Source: Chloroflexota bacterium
GTDB taxonomy: Bacteria; Chloroflexota; Dehalococcoidia; Lucifugimonadales; Lucifugimonadaceae
NCBI GenBank assembly: GCA_027624075.1
Contig: JAQBUH010000021.1
Location: forward strand, 1 to 39,674
DNA: 39,674 nucleotides
Direction: 5' to 3'
Part shown: positions 32,020 through 39,674 of the stretch, piece by piece
How the letters are laid out: the number at the start of each line of letters is the position of its first letter
Position numbering within the stretch: the first letter of the stretch is position 1
The notes under the pieces: generated by a model
The model's database searches: none
What the model was told of the DNA's origin: nothing
Seen by the model: the letters and a program-made list of their open reading frames with translations, nothing else
Made by a program: the position numbers and the translations under genes

Positions 32020-32436
32020 TTGGCGATCGTGCGGATCCTGCCACTTCTGCTAATTACCGTATTTATATTCGCCGCGTGCAGTTCACCCGGCACTGGAGAC
32101 GCGGCGGGCCTGTGCGAAGACTGCACGCCCACGGCACTTGCAGTTCCCGAATCCGGCCCAGCCCTGACCGAAGCCTCTGTGAAGCTGGAGATCGTCAGCC
32201 AGCTATTCGAAGAGGCGTCACGATCGGTGCATGTCTTCGGCCTGAACGTCGAACAGGGTGAGGAGTTTGTCCCGTCTGGCAGGGACCGGCTCCCCATTCC
32301 ACCCGACTCAAGCGGCTGGCGGGCCGAGTACGAGGGTGACGGCATCTGGATAGTCGACACAGGCATGCTGATCTACCGTTTCGACGAGGCTGACGTGACG
32401 TTCGAGGTGATCTGGGACTACACGGGCAGGGAGTGA
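32020..32436 (+). CDS. Hypothetical lipoprotein
   Basis: A 138-aa predicted lipoprotein: hydrophobic signal (ILPLLLITVFIF) ending in lipobox FAAC with Cys near residue 20, then an acidic exported domain of about 115 residues with ASRSVHVFGLNVEQGEEFVP and WIVDTGMLIYRFDEADVTF. I do not recognise the family. The start is TTG 32020, or GTG 32029 three codons later. It follows two other envelope proteins on the same strand, suggesting a small cell-surface cluster. Confidence 0.7.
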   Translation: MAIVRILPLLLITVFIFAACSSPGTGDAAGLCEDCTPTALAVPESGPALTEASVKLEIVSQLFEEASRSVHVFGLNVEQGEEFVPSGRDRLPIPPDSSGWRAEYEGDGIWIVDTGMLIYRFDEADVTFEVIWDYTGRE

Positions 32437-32561
32437 TGGTCACGTCATCGGCGATGCGCCAACCGCGCATCTGACCGCGGCCCATCGATTGCACAACCTG
32501 CCACTGGCCCGGTTCGCAGTCCGGAACTGTGGCCAGCGCCAGGACACCGAGGGGTTTCGTA

Positions 32562-33101
32562 GTGACAGTTGAGCAGCTTGTGATCGGGCTCATCAGGGTC
32601 GCAGGGTCGCTGCCTGTACTGCGTTGGGCGTTCGCAGGCGCGTTGATCGCCATCCTGGTCGACTTTTCCGACCTTTTCTGGCAGGGATGGCTCGACCTCG
32701 GCGGGCTCGGCGACTACCAGTCGTTCGATAAGCTGCTTGACCTCGTCTACATGGCAACGTTCCTCGTCGTGGCGCTCAGGTGGCACGGACCGGCGCGCTC
32801 AGTCGCGATCTGGCTGTTCGCATTCCGCATCATCGGGGTCGTGGTCTTCGAGCTAGCCGAATCCCGCACAGTCCTGCTCTTCTTCCCGAACGTGTTCGAG
32901 TTCTGGTTCGTTGGCATGGCCGCTCAGCGCCACTGGTGGCCGGAATTCCGGCTCACCCGGATCCGGGTTGGACTGCTGCTGCTTGTTGCGCTGGCGCTGA
33001 AGATGGGGCAGGAGTGGGGCCTACACGGCGGACGGTACCTGGATAAATACGTGGCGACAGACCTTGTTGCCGATTGGTGGAGATGGCTGACCGGCGGGTG
33101 A
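32562..33101 (+). CDS. Hypothetical integral membrane protein
   Basis: A 179-aa protein with about five hydrophobic segments (around 19-36, 58-74, 80-98, 105-120 and 136-150). Conserved-looking acidic and aromatic residues lie in or next to them (VDFSDLFWQGW, VFELAESRTV). I do not recognise the family. The chosen start is GTG 32562, with GAGGGG 7 nt upstream; an in-frame GTG at 32529 lacks a ribosome site. It ends near a convergent hairpin shared with the enoyl-CoA hydratase gene. Confidence 0.75.
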   Translation: MTVEQLVIGLIRVAGSLPVLRWAFAGALIAILVDFSDLFWQGWLDLGGLGDYQSFDKLLDLVYMATFLVVALRWHGPARSVAIWLFAFRIIGVVVFELAESRTVLLFFPNVFEFWFVGMAAQRHWWPEFRLTRIRVGLLLLVALALKMGQEWGLHGGRYLDKYVATDLVADWWRWLTGG

Positions 33102-33107
33102 GAACGT

Positions 33108-33147
33108 CACAGGCGACTGCCAGCGTGCGGCGTTTCCGCCGCCTGTG
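33108..33147. terminator. Bidirectional hairpin between convergent genes
   Basis: A perfect 6-bp GC stem (GCGGCG / CGCCGC, 33127-33132 with 33137-33142) with a 4-nt loop, flanked by CACAG / CTGTG. It lies in the 49-nt gap between two convergent stops. No long T-run on either strand, so efficiency is uncertain. Confidence 0.45.
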
Positions 33148-33150
33148 GCG

Positions 33151-33954
33151 CTACCTGCCCTGGAACCGGGGCGGGCGCTTCTCCATAAAGGCGCGGCGGC
33201 CTTCGATGTAGTCATCGCTGGCAAAGCACTCTGCGACCATCGCCTCAATGGCTTCAAGGTCACGGGCCTGCGGGTCCTTCGACCCCTCGTTGACCGCAGC
33301 CTTGGCAGCGCGCACAGTGAGCGGCGCGTTTCCGGCTATCAACTCCGCATAGGAGCGTGTCACCACTTCAAGGTCGTCCACCGGAACGACGCGGTTGACC
33401 AGTCCCATCGATTTCGCCTCTTCGGCGTTGAAGCGGCGGGCGGTGAAGAAGATCTCCTTGGCGTACGAGGGACCGACAAGGTGCATCAGCTCCTTGATCC
33501 CGTTATACCCGTAGCCGAGGCCGAGCTTCGCAGCCGGAACAGCGAACTGGCCGTCTGCAGCCGTTATACGCAGGTCCGCCGTGAGCGCTATGGCCAGCCC
33601 GCCGCCGACGCAGTAACCGCGGATCATTGCGATCATGGGCTTCTGAATCGACCTGAGCGCCGCGTTGGCGGCTGACGTGGCCTGTTCGTAGACCTCGATG
33701 GCCTCAGGGGTGTTGCGTCTCTCCTCGAACTCAGAGATGTCGGCGCCAGACACGAACGCCTTGTCGCCAGCGCCCTTCATCACGACCACACGGACAGCCG
33801 GGTCATCCGCAAAGGCTGACACGATCTCAGGGATTGCGGTCCACATGTCGTATGAGACGGCATTGCGCTTTTCAGGCTGGTTGAACGTGATCCAGCCGAC
33901 GCCGTTCTCGACGTTGGCCAGCATGCGGTTGGTCTTGAGTTGAAGTTGTGCCAT
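33151..33954 (-). CDS. Enoyl-CoA hydratase/isomerase (crotonase) family protein
   Basis: A 267-aa crotonase-fold protein. The oxyanion-hole segments are AFVSGADISEF (SGAD at 69-72) and RGYCVGGGLAIAL (113-119), and it ends RPPRFQGR like many FxGR-type members. Where canonical hydratases have the first catalytic Glu (PE-x2-LG), this protein has PAAKLGL (Ala141), so simple enoyl-CoA hydration may not be its reaction. Isomerase, decarboxylase or hydrolase activities are known in the superfamily. The next gene upstream is a CoA-transferase, suggesting shared acyl-CoA metabolism. Confidence 0.9.
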   Translation of the reverse strand: MAQLQLKTNRMLANVENGVGWITFNQPEKRNAVSYDMWTAIPEIVSAFADDPAVRVVVMKGAGDKAFVSGADISEFEERRNTPEAIEVYEQATSAANAALRSIQKPMIAMIRGYCVGGGLAIALTADLRITAADGQFAVPAAKLGLGYGYNGIKELMHLVGPSYAKEIFFTARRFNAEEAKSMGLVNRVVPVDDLEVVTRSYAELIAGNAPLTVRAAKAAVNEGSKDPQARDLEAIEAMVAECFASDDYIEGRRAFMEKRPPRFQGR

Positions 33955-34020
33955 GTTTTGTCCCGAATGTTGCCTTAGCGGCCCGAAATTGCTCGCTATT
34001 GGATCGCCAGAGACTGGGCC

Positions 34021-35187
34021 TCAGACGACGCCGTTTTTGTGAAGCTCCTGGATCGCCGGCGCGTCGTAGCCGAGGCCGGCGAGTATCGAGTCAGTGTGCT
34101 CGCCCTGCTCCGGCGTCGCGCTGCGGACGGAAGACGGCGTGCGGCTCAGCTTGATCGCCTGGTTGACGATCTCAAATTTTCCGAGGCGAGAGTGTTCAAC
34201 CGGCACGGCCATCTCGAGGTGCCGCACCTGCGGGTCTGCGAAGACCTGGTCCATGGAGTTGATGGGACCGCATGGGCAGCCTGCGTCGTTCAGCAGGTCT
34301 ATCCAGTATGCGCTGTGTTGCTTGCAGGTGATCTCGCCGATGGCGGCGTTCATCCCGATGCGGTTCTTTGAGCGCAGCGCCGCGCTGCTGAACCGTTCGT
34401 CCGTGATGAGGTGTTCGGCGTTCACCGCGCGGCAGAACCGCTCGTAGATCGCCTGGCCTGCGACTGCGATGTTGATGTGGCCGTCTGCAGTCGGGAAGAC
34501 GCCGGTGGGTATGCTCGTCGGGTGATCGTTCCCTGCGGTGACCGGGACCTCGCCGTCCTTCAGGTAGCGCGCCGCCTGGAAGTCCAGCATCTGTATCTGA
34601 GCCTCGAGAAGCGATGTCTTCACCCACTGACCTTTGCCCGACTGCTCCCGTTCGAGAAGCGCGAGCAGGATTCCCTGCGCACAGAACATACCGGCGCAGA
34701 GGTCTGCGATGGGAATGCCGACCCTGAGAGGGCCGCGCCCCGGCTCTCCTGTGATGGACATGAGGCCGCCCATTCCCTGCGCCACCTGGTCGAAGCCTGG
34801 ACGGTCTGCGTACGGGCCGTCCTGGCCGAAGCCGGAGATGCTGCCTAGCACGATACGCGGGTTTACCTTCGCCAGGGAGTCATAGTCGACGCCGAGCCTG
34901 AACTTGACGCCCGGCCTGTAGTTCTCGACCACGACGTCCGCCTGCTCGACGAGCCTGTAGAAGATCTCTCTACCCTGCTCTGCCTTCAGGTTGAGCGTGA
35001 GGGAACGCTTATTGCGGTGCAGGTTCTGGAAGTCGAAGCCGTCGCGCTCGCCGCCGAGGCCCTCTTTACCGTCTGGCGGCGCCTCGACCTTGATCACATC
35101 TGCGCCCCAGTCTGCGAGCTGGCGAACACATGTCGGTCCCGCCCGGACGCGAGTGAGGTCTAGCACCTTGAACCTGGACAGGGGCAT
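34021..35187 (-). CDS. CaiB/BaiF (class III) CoA-transferase
   Basis: A 388-aa class III CoA-transferase, which moves CoA between carboxylic acids through a mixed anhydride on an aspartate. The family core is present: KVLDLTRVRAGPTC, NLHRNKRSLTLNLK, and the catalytic Asp133 in DRPGFDQVAQG. Further along are VKTSLLEAQIQML and GCPCGPINSMDQVFADPQV. ATG 35187 (MPLSRFKVLDL) fits the family start; a longer frame to 35289 adds unrelated residues. It lies 66 nt upstream of the enoyl-CoA hydratase gene and is probably co-transcribed with it. The acyl substrate is unknown. Confidence 0.92.
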   Translation of the reverse strand: MPLSRFKVLDLTRVRAGPTCVRQLADWGADVIKVEAPPDGKEGLGGERDGFDFQNLHRNKRSLTLNLKAEQGREIFYRLVEQADVVVENYRPGVKFRLGVDYDSLAKVNPRIVLGSISGFGQDGPYADRPGFDQVAQGMGGLMSITGEPGRGPLRVGIPIADLCAGMFCAQGILLALLEREQSGKGQWVKTSLLEAQIQMLDFQAARYLKDGEVPVTAGNDHPTSIPTGVFPTADGHINIAVAGQAIYERFCRAVNAEHLITDERFSSAALRSKNRIGMNAAIGEITCKQHSAYWIDLLNDAGCPCGPINSMDQVFADPQVRHLEMAVPVEHSRLGKFEIVNQAIKLSRTPSSVRSATPEQGEHTDSILAGLGYDAPAIQELHKNGVV

Positions 35188-36369
35188 TCCGGTTGTCTGC
35201 AATCGTTTCGCTCCTGTGGCATTGCCTCGCCGGGCAGTGAGTCCGCGGATGTGGTCTCGACCAGGTCTGGACCGGCCAAAGAGTATCACCGGGCGAGGCG
35301 AGCGTAACGCCTCACCTGTGATTCATGGGCGAGCAAGCGTCGCATGCCCGGCGGCTCCGCACAGCGCACATATTCCCGCGATCTATCTGGCTCACTGGTG
35401 GTCCTCAGCCGGGCGCGGACAACCCTCCGCAACCGATGTCCACACCGGCTTTATACGCTGCCGGCGCCGTATCGCAACTGGGTCGAACTCGAGGCGTTCC
35501 CAACTTGAATGCACACCTGCAACCCGTAAACAAACCTGCCTCAAACAGAGTGGCTCACCACCATGACCACTGTGTCTCACCACCAGTGTGGCTCAACCGC
35601 CAAAGATGGAACCTAGAGACCGGGCACGCGTGCGTCTGGCCTGGCCCGTCGCGACCGTCTCGGGCCTCAGTGAACCTGGTGTTTCGGCCCAGTCAGGCAC
35701 ATTGGACTGCGATCAAGCGGAGTATGCAGACAGCAGGCAAAACGTGTTGGCGAGAACCAGTGCCAGCGAGCCCCAACCGGCGAGCACGGCGATAGAGAGC
35801 GGCAGCCAGAACCGGTCTATGAAACCGGATTCGACAAAGTACTCGTCGTCATCCTGGTTCCACAGAGCTGGAACAGGGTCTGCGGCGCACTCACCGTCGT
35901 CTACGGTTCTAAACGCCTGTCTCAGACGGTGTATCTCCGTCATTACGCTGACTTTCTGCCGGGAGCATTCTGTCGCTGACGCCGTTCACCATTAACTATT
36001 GCAGCTTCCACCAACATCGGCAGTGTGCTCCACTGCACTGTCATATAGGTGCTGGCACGCATTGTTTAGCTTTCCGCCTCTCGGCACAACAGAAAAACTA
36101 CACGGTTCCAGCTTCATTTCGGACTGGACAGGTACTAACCGCAGTGAACACCTGCATGGCGCGTTGCTACCCTACTTTTTCCCCACTTTCTATGCGACTT
36201 CCGTAATCTAATCCGCGTTTTCGCCACCGCGAATGCGAAAAATTGCTTCCCCCGCGGCTGCCCGTCACGTTTCGGCGCAAGTTCGGTAACCTGTACGCCT
36301 GTCACCGGCCGCTCTGCCAGGAAACTGCGCCAGAGTGGCCGGATCCGCCGCAAACAGGAGTTAGTTGAC
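35188..36369 (+). other. Long intergenic region
   Basis: About 1.2 kb with only one plausible small gene (35713-35943, minus). Two near-copies of TGTGKCTCACCACCA lie at 35547-35590. An inverted repeat TTTTCGC / GCGAAAA (36218-36224 with 36235-36241) lies 130 nt before the CurA-like gene. No larger coding region is visible. Confidence 0.5.
35713..35943 (-). CDS. Possible small single-pass membrane protein
   Basis: A 76-aa ATG-started frame: a polar, acidic N-terminus (WNQDDDEYFVESGF) then one 26-residue hydrophobic helix (FWLPLSIAVLAGWGSLALVL and on) and a short tail. The composition looks protein-like and no competing frame exists, but there is no clear ribosome site and I know no family. 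Confidence 0.4.
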   Translation of the reverse strand: MTEIHRLRQAFRTVDDGECAADPVPALWNQDDDEYFVESGFIDRFWLPLSIAVLAGWGSLALVLANTFCLLSAYSA

Positions 36370-37380
36370 ATGTCAGAAGAGATCAATCGCCAGTGGACGC
36401 TCTCATCCCGTCCCAGCGGGTTCCCCGAGGAGAGCGACTTCGAGCTTCGTGAGGCGCCGATACCTGTGCCGGATCACGGCGAACTGCTGATCAGGACGGA
36501 ATGGCTGACGCTTGACCCTTATATGCGGGGCCGCATGAATGCGAGCAAGAGCTACACGCCGGGCGTCGAGATCGGTGCGGTGATGACGGGAGAGTCGGTC
36601 GGCGTCGTTGTCGAGAGCCGCGCTGAAGGGATTTCTGGCGGCGACTACGTGCTGAGCCGCTCCGGGTGGCAGGAATACTCAACCCAGCACGTATCTGCGG
36701 TACGAAAGCTTGATCCGGCGGTTGCGCCCGTTTCGACGGCTCTCGGCGTCCTCGGCATGCCCGGACTTACCGCATACTTCGGCACCCTCGACGTGATCGG
36801 CCCGAAGGCTGGCGATACCTTCGTGGTCTCCGCCGCCAGCGGGGCGGTTGGAGCGGTCGTTGGCCAGATTGCGAAGCTTTCGGGCTGCAGGGTGATCGGC
36901 ACGGCCGGCTCCGATGAGAAGATCGCCTACATCGTGGACGATCTGGGTTTCGACGCCGGAATCAACTATAAGACTGAGAGCGTGTCTGACCGGCTCGGTG
37001 AACTGTGTCCGGACGGAATCGACGGTTACTTCGACAACGTTGGCGGGGTGACGACGGACGCTGTGCTTGACCACCTTGCGAACGGAGCGCGGATCGCGAT
37101 CTGCGGACAGATCTCGCAGTACAACAGCCCGGCCACCGAGATGGGGCCGCGCAATCTGAGGTCGCTGCTGGTGGCGCAGGCCCGGATGCAGGGTTTCCTC
37201 GTCTACCAGTTCGCAGCGCGGCACCCGGCGGCGCTGGAGCGGCTGACCCGGTGGGTTGCGAATGGCACGATCAAGTACCGTGAGGACGTTGTTGAGGGGT
37301 TCGAGAAGATGCCGCGGGCGCTTATCGGGATGATGCACGGCGCGAACTTCGGCAAGCTGCTGGTGAAGACGGCTGGATGA
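36370..37380 (+). CDS. NADPH-dependent oxidoreductase, CurA / prostaglandin reductase-like MDR
   Basis: A 336-aa zinc-independent medium-chain dehydrogenase/reductase. The N-terminal start (RQWTLSSRPSGFPEESDF) and LDPYMRGRM match curcumin/2-alkenal reductases (CurA) and prostaglandin reductases. Cofactor-binding SAASGAVGAVVGQ lies at 154-166; GYFDNVGGVTTDAVL and AICGQISQYN follow. Members reduce the C=C bond of enones with NADPH. ATG 36370 has CAGGAG 9 nt upstream. It appears monocistronic, in plus orientation after a long intergenic stretch. Confidence 0.93.
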   Translation: MSEEINRQWTLSSRPSGFPEESDFELREAPIPVPDHGELLIRTEWLTLDPYMRGRMNASKSYTPGVEIGAVMTGESVGVVVESRAEGISGGDYVLSRSGWQEYSTQHVSAVRKLDPAVAPVSTALGVLGMPGLTAYFGTLDVIGPKAGDTFVVSAASGAVGAVVGQIAKLSGCRVIGTAGSDEKIAYIVDDLGFDAGINYKTESVSDRLGELCPDGIDGYFDNVGGVTTDAVLDHLANGARIAICGQISQYNSPATEMGPRNLRSLLVAQARMQGFLVYQFAARHPAALERLTRWVANGTIKYREDVVEGFEKMPRALIGMMHGANFGKLLVKTAG

Positions 37381-37628
37381 CCGGATGGCCGGTGGCACCC
37401 CGGCGGCGCCAGAGAACGCACACCGCAGGAGTAGTTTTGCCGCCCCCGTGCTGTGCTGTTGGCGGCGTTGTGTCCGATGAGCGGCCGGATACGCATATGC
37501 GGCCGATCGGCTCAAGCGGCCGCCAACAGCCGCCTGCATAGAAGCCCGGGCGGCCTGGCCTCTGTCTGTCCAGAGTATTTTCGAGCCCTGTGGCCCGGTT
37601 CCGGGCCTGCCGCCGCACCGCAGACGGC

Positions 37629-37656
37629 TTGACCGCCCGCACATTCCCCGCATAAT
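37629..37656 (+). promoter_or_regulatory. Promoter of tRNA-Gly
   Basis: TTGACC (37629-37634) and CATAAT (37651-37656) separated by 16 nt, each 5 of 6 to the sigma-70-type consensus, ending 10 nt before the tRNA 5' end. Confidence 0.7.
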
Positions 37657-37666
37657 GTGAGGATAG

Positions 37667-37742
37667 GCGGAAGTGGCTCAGCTGGTAGAGCATCTCCTTG
37701 CCAAGGAGAAGGTCGCGGGTTCGAATCCCGTCTTCCGCTCCA
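37667..37742 (+). tRNA. tRNA-Gly (GCC)
   Basis: A complete 76-nt tRNA with encoded CCA. Acceptor GCGGAAG / CTTCCGC with discriminator T; D-arm GCTCAGCTGGTAGAGC; anticodon stem TCTCC / GGAGA around loop TTGCCAA (anticodon GCC); T-arm CGGG TTCGAAT CCCG. Confidence 0.97.
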
Positions 37743-37751
37743 TATTCGACT

Positions 37752-37793
37752 CAAATAATTAGCCCCACCCGGACAGGTGAGGGCTATTTGTTT
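37752..37793 (+). terminator. Rho-independent terminator of tRNA-Gly
   Basis: A hairpin with stem AGCCC / GGGCT, extended by ACC / GGT inside and CAAAT / ATTTG outside, followed by TTTGTTT. It starts 10 nt after the tRNA. Confidence 0.8.
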
Positions 37794-37848
37794 CGGCGCC
37801 CGTTTGTTGGCCGAATTCTGCGCTTGCCCGAATCGGACTCAGGCGGTC

Positions 37849-38205
37849 TCAGGATGCGTGCTTGAGCACTCGGGCAATCAGTTCGTCGATCCCGCTCCCC
37901 TTGAGCACATAGTCCACTGCGCCGCTGTTGATACAGTCCATGACGGTCGACCTTTGGGCCTGTGCGGTGTACATGATCACCGGCGTGTTGCCAGCGGCAC
38001 ATAGCTTTTTGCAGAACTCGTCGCCGGTCCCGTCAGGCAAACCGTGGTCGATGATCGCAACATCCGGCAGGCCGTCCCTAATAAGCGCTTCCGCAACCGA
38101 GATGTCGAGCGCTGCCGCCACCAGGAACCCTTCGCTCTCGACGGCGTCAGAAACTGCCATCAAGATGTCCGGGTCATCCTCAACGATCAAGATTTTCTTT
38201 TTCAA
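37849..38205 (-). CDS. Stand-alone response-regulator receiver domain
   Basis: A 118-aa CheY-like receiver with no output domain. The acidic pocket is D10/D11, phospho-acceptor Asp53 (AIIDHGLPDG), Thr80 (MYTAQ) and Lys102 (VLKGS), all in place. I chose TTG 38205 because the protein then starts MKKKILIVEDDPD and GGAG lies about 6 nt upstream; the long frame to 38385 runs through repeats. No histidine kinase is adjacent. The window's only other two-component part is the HPt-P2 protein at 13.7 kb. It might receive phosphate from that, but no sequence evidence links them. Confidence 0.85.
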   Translation of the reverse strand: MKKKILIVEDDPDILMAVSDAVESEGFLVAAALDISVAEALIRDGLPDVAIIDHGLPDGTGDEFCKKLCAAGNTPVIMYTAQAQRSTVMDCINSGAVDYVLKGSGIDELIARVLKHAS

Positions 38206-38239
38206 TTCATGCTCCACGAGCGGAGACGTGCACTTCCGC

Positions 38240-38291
38240 CCGCTCTGGCCGTCCACTCTGGCGAGCCGCTCTGGCCACCCACTCTGGCGAA
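38240..38291 (+). repeat. 26-bp tandem repeat, two copies
   Basis: Two head-to-tail 26-bp units (38240-38265, 38266-38291), each CCGCTCTGGCC plus CCACTCTGGCGA, differing at three positions. They lie in the leader upstream of the receiver gene. Confidence 0.75.
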
Positions 38292-38859
38292 CCGCCAATA
38301 ATGCGGCTGGCATAATTCCCACGCGGGATTCGGGTGTACGGAGAATTACGTCTACCGTTGTACTGGCGCCAAACCGTCTGCCCACTTGCCTCCCGCCTCA
38401 TCCACATATTTAATTTGTCACGGTCCGGCATACGATACGAGTGCGACAGGTGTGTGAATGGTGTGCAGGTATCCTTGTGAAACTGAAGGAACGATACCGG
38501 CCTGTTACCTGGCCGTCCCACAGGACTCCATGGGCCACTCCGGGTAACCCGCGGGTAGCGCTCAGACTCAAATCTCGATGCCGGCGAAGTCCGCTCTCCT
38601 TCCGCTAAGACTGAATCATCAGGAATCCTTTAATGTCACGCTGGACAGGTATCTGGACAGGTATTCGGAGATTCGGTCGCTGGCAGCGAGACCGGGACAA
38701 CACGCCGCTCAACGCCGGGCACGTGAGCGACATCGATCGAACGTAACGCCAGACTGGCACCTTATGAATTTGACACTGCATGTGTTGTAATCTACCGTCA
38801 TCACTCAAGTTGCCGGACAGGGCGCCGGTCAAAGCGCCAGTTGGACAGAGGAAACTTAT
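38292..38859 (+). other. Divergent intergenic region receiver / solute-binding protein
   Basis: Nothing gene-like is seen. TTGACA at 38770-38775 and TGTAAT at 38786-38791 each resemble promoter hexamers but are only 10 nt apart, so I do not call them a promoter together. Confidence 0.4.
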
Positions 38860-39674
38860 ATGCGTATATCCAGGTTAAGAATTCGGGCGATTGGCGGGCT
38901 ACTCTTGGGCGGGTCCATGCTCTTCGCTCTTGCCTGCGGTGGTTCGGATGCTGACGATCCCACTGCGGTGCCGACAGCGCCTGCGTCTGGCAGCACGGCG
39001 GCGGCAACGGCAGCGCCTACTCGGGCGCCATCAGACCTTCCAGCTCCTAAAAGCGGAGCCGGGGTGGTGACGGTTGTACTCCAGAAAGTAGCCTCGCACC
39101 CCGGGATCAGCAGCGCGGCGGGCGGTGAGGGTTCCGTGTTCTGGGGGGCCGGCGAGACTCTATTCACAACATCTGCCGGCCCAACGTTCGGCCTGCCGTG
39201 GCTGGCCAAAGAGTGGGAGATTGCCTCCGACTTGAGTTCAGTGACCATCACCCTGCAGCAGGGTGTCCAGTTCCACAAAGACTGGGGCGAAATGACTGCC
39301 GAGGACGTGGTGTGGTCTCTCAACGACGCCAACGCGACGACCAACGAAGAGAGTATCCACGCGCAGGCTGGCGACCTTTCCGCGGTCTTCCTGGAGGCTG
39401 AGGTGGTGGATACCTACAGGATGCGGCTGCCGTTCAAGATCTTCGATCCGCGCTGGCAGTCCAACGCTCTCTCCGACGGCTGGCAGCCCACCGGAATCTT
39501 CTCCAAGAAGGTTTTCGACCAGATGGGCCGTGACTGGATGCTTGAGAACACGATCATGACCGGTCCGTTCGAGGTGAGGAACTGGTTGCCGGGCGACAAC
39601 GCCACGCTGGACGCCGTGGAAAACCACTGGCGCCAGTCACCGCAGATCAACCCGATCATCTACCGCCAGATCCC
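38860..39674 (+). CDS. ABC transporter substrate-binding lipoprotein, family 5 (partial)
   Basis: The first 271 codons of a family 5 (oligopeptide/dipeptide/nickel type) solute-binding protein; the gene runs off the right edge. The start MRISRLRIRAIGGLLLGG is a lipoprotein signal with lipobox ALAC (Cys26), followed by a Thr/Ala/Pro linker. The mature domain shows WLAKEWEIASDLSSVTITLQ, GVQFHKDWGEMTAEDVVWSL and MTGPFEVRNWLPGDN, typical of the SBP_bac_5 fold. The ATG has AGAGGA 8 nt upstream. It may feed the OppD/OppF ATPases encoded 25 kb away, or permeases beyond the window. Confidence 0.93.
   Translation, partial: MRISRLRIRAIGGLLLGGSMLFALACGGSDADDPTAVPTAPASGSTAAATAAPTRAPSDLPAPKSGAGVVTVVLQKVASHPGISSAAGGEGSVFWGAGETLFTTSAGPTFGLPWLAKEWEIASDLSSVTITLQQGVQFHKDWGEMTAEDVVWSLNDANATTNEESIHAQAGDLSAVFLEAEVVDTYRMRLPFKIFDPRWQSNALSDGWQPTGIFSKKVFDQMGRDWMLENTIMTGPFEVRNWLPGDNATLDAVENHWRQSPQINPIIYRQI

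Noticed and set aside
36218-36241. TTTTCGC/GCGAAAA inverted repeat as a terminator
   Set aside because: No transcribed gene ends near it on either strand and no U-run follows the stem; possibly an operator, but nothing supports that.
36679-37653. Long minus-strand frame of 324 codons
   Set aside because: Antisense shadow of the CurA-like reductase; residue composition is Arg/His-rich and not protein-like.
38770-38791. TTGACA and TGTAAT as the promoter of the solute-binding protein
   Set aside because: The spacing is only 10 nt, too short for a sigma-70-type promoter.

Overview
The window is a GC-rich, gene-dense bacterial chromosome segment with no phage, CRISPR or insertion-sequence genes. 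The gene set is peptide-type ABC transport, CaiB/BaiF CoA-transferase, MaoC hydratases, tandem short-chain dehydrogenases, a KorAB-type 2-oxoacid:ferredoxin oxidoreductase, a LuxA-like flavin oxidoreductase and many GTG/TTG starts. That mix resembles uncultivated Chloroflexota (Dehalococcoidia / SAR202-like) genomes. This lineage call is an inference from gene content, not a computed placement.

Layout. Positions 1-5453 (minus strand): a coiled-coil protein, a class-C beta-lactamase-like serine hydrolase, a DUF885 metallo-hydrolase, a DHDPS/NAL-family aldolase and a truncated luciferase-like oxidoreductase. Positions 5.7-9 kb (plus): a remnant of an enolase-superfamily gene, a SelA-fold PLP enzyme and a ThDP-dependent decarboxylase. 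Positions 9-11.2 kb: two divergent VIT/CCC1-type metal transporters, one with an N-terminal ferritin-like domain. Positions 11.3-13.4 kb: OppD and OppF ATPases without permeases. Positions 13.7-14.8 kb: an unusual protein joining a CheA-like HPt and P2 module to a DUF6390-like C-terminal domain. Positions 15.6-18.2 kb (minus): korB-korA. Positions 18.7-20.2 kb: a GNAT acetyltransferase and a ThuA-like protein. Positions 20.3-23.1 kb (minus): a double-SDR protein plus two MaoC-type hotdog proteins, a split version of a peroxisomal MFE-2/Fox2-like beta-oxidation enzyme. Positions 23.3-29.5 kb (minus): a membrane protein overlapping a PcrA/UvrD helicase, two tandem SAM methyltransferases (the second frameshifted), and a P-loop/DRTGG protein. 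Positions 30-33.1 kb (plus): tRNA-Phe, a 55-bp tandem repeat, a probable selenoprotein, and three envelope proteins. Positions 33.2-37.4 kb: enoyl-CoA hydratase, CoA-transferase and a CurA-like reductase. Positions 37.6-39.7 kb: tRNA-Gly with promoter and terminator, an orphan receiver-domain protein, and the start of a family-5 solute-binding lipoprotein.

The most notable element is at 30396-31061. A lipoprotein thioredoxin/peroxiredoxin-fold gene has an in-frame TGA exactly where homologues carry the first cysteine of their CxxC motif. Its reading frame continues intact to the true stop. A hairpin of bacterial SECIS type, with a GU-containing apical loop, starts 8 nt after the TGA. I read this as a Sec-xx-Cys (U-T-F-C) selenoprotein anchored outside the membrane. 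Other items worth a look are the HPt-P2-DUF6390 fusion, the Fox2-like operon, the paired VIT genes, the frameshifted methyltransferase copy, two decayed gene fragments and several intergenic repeats.
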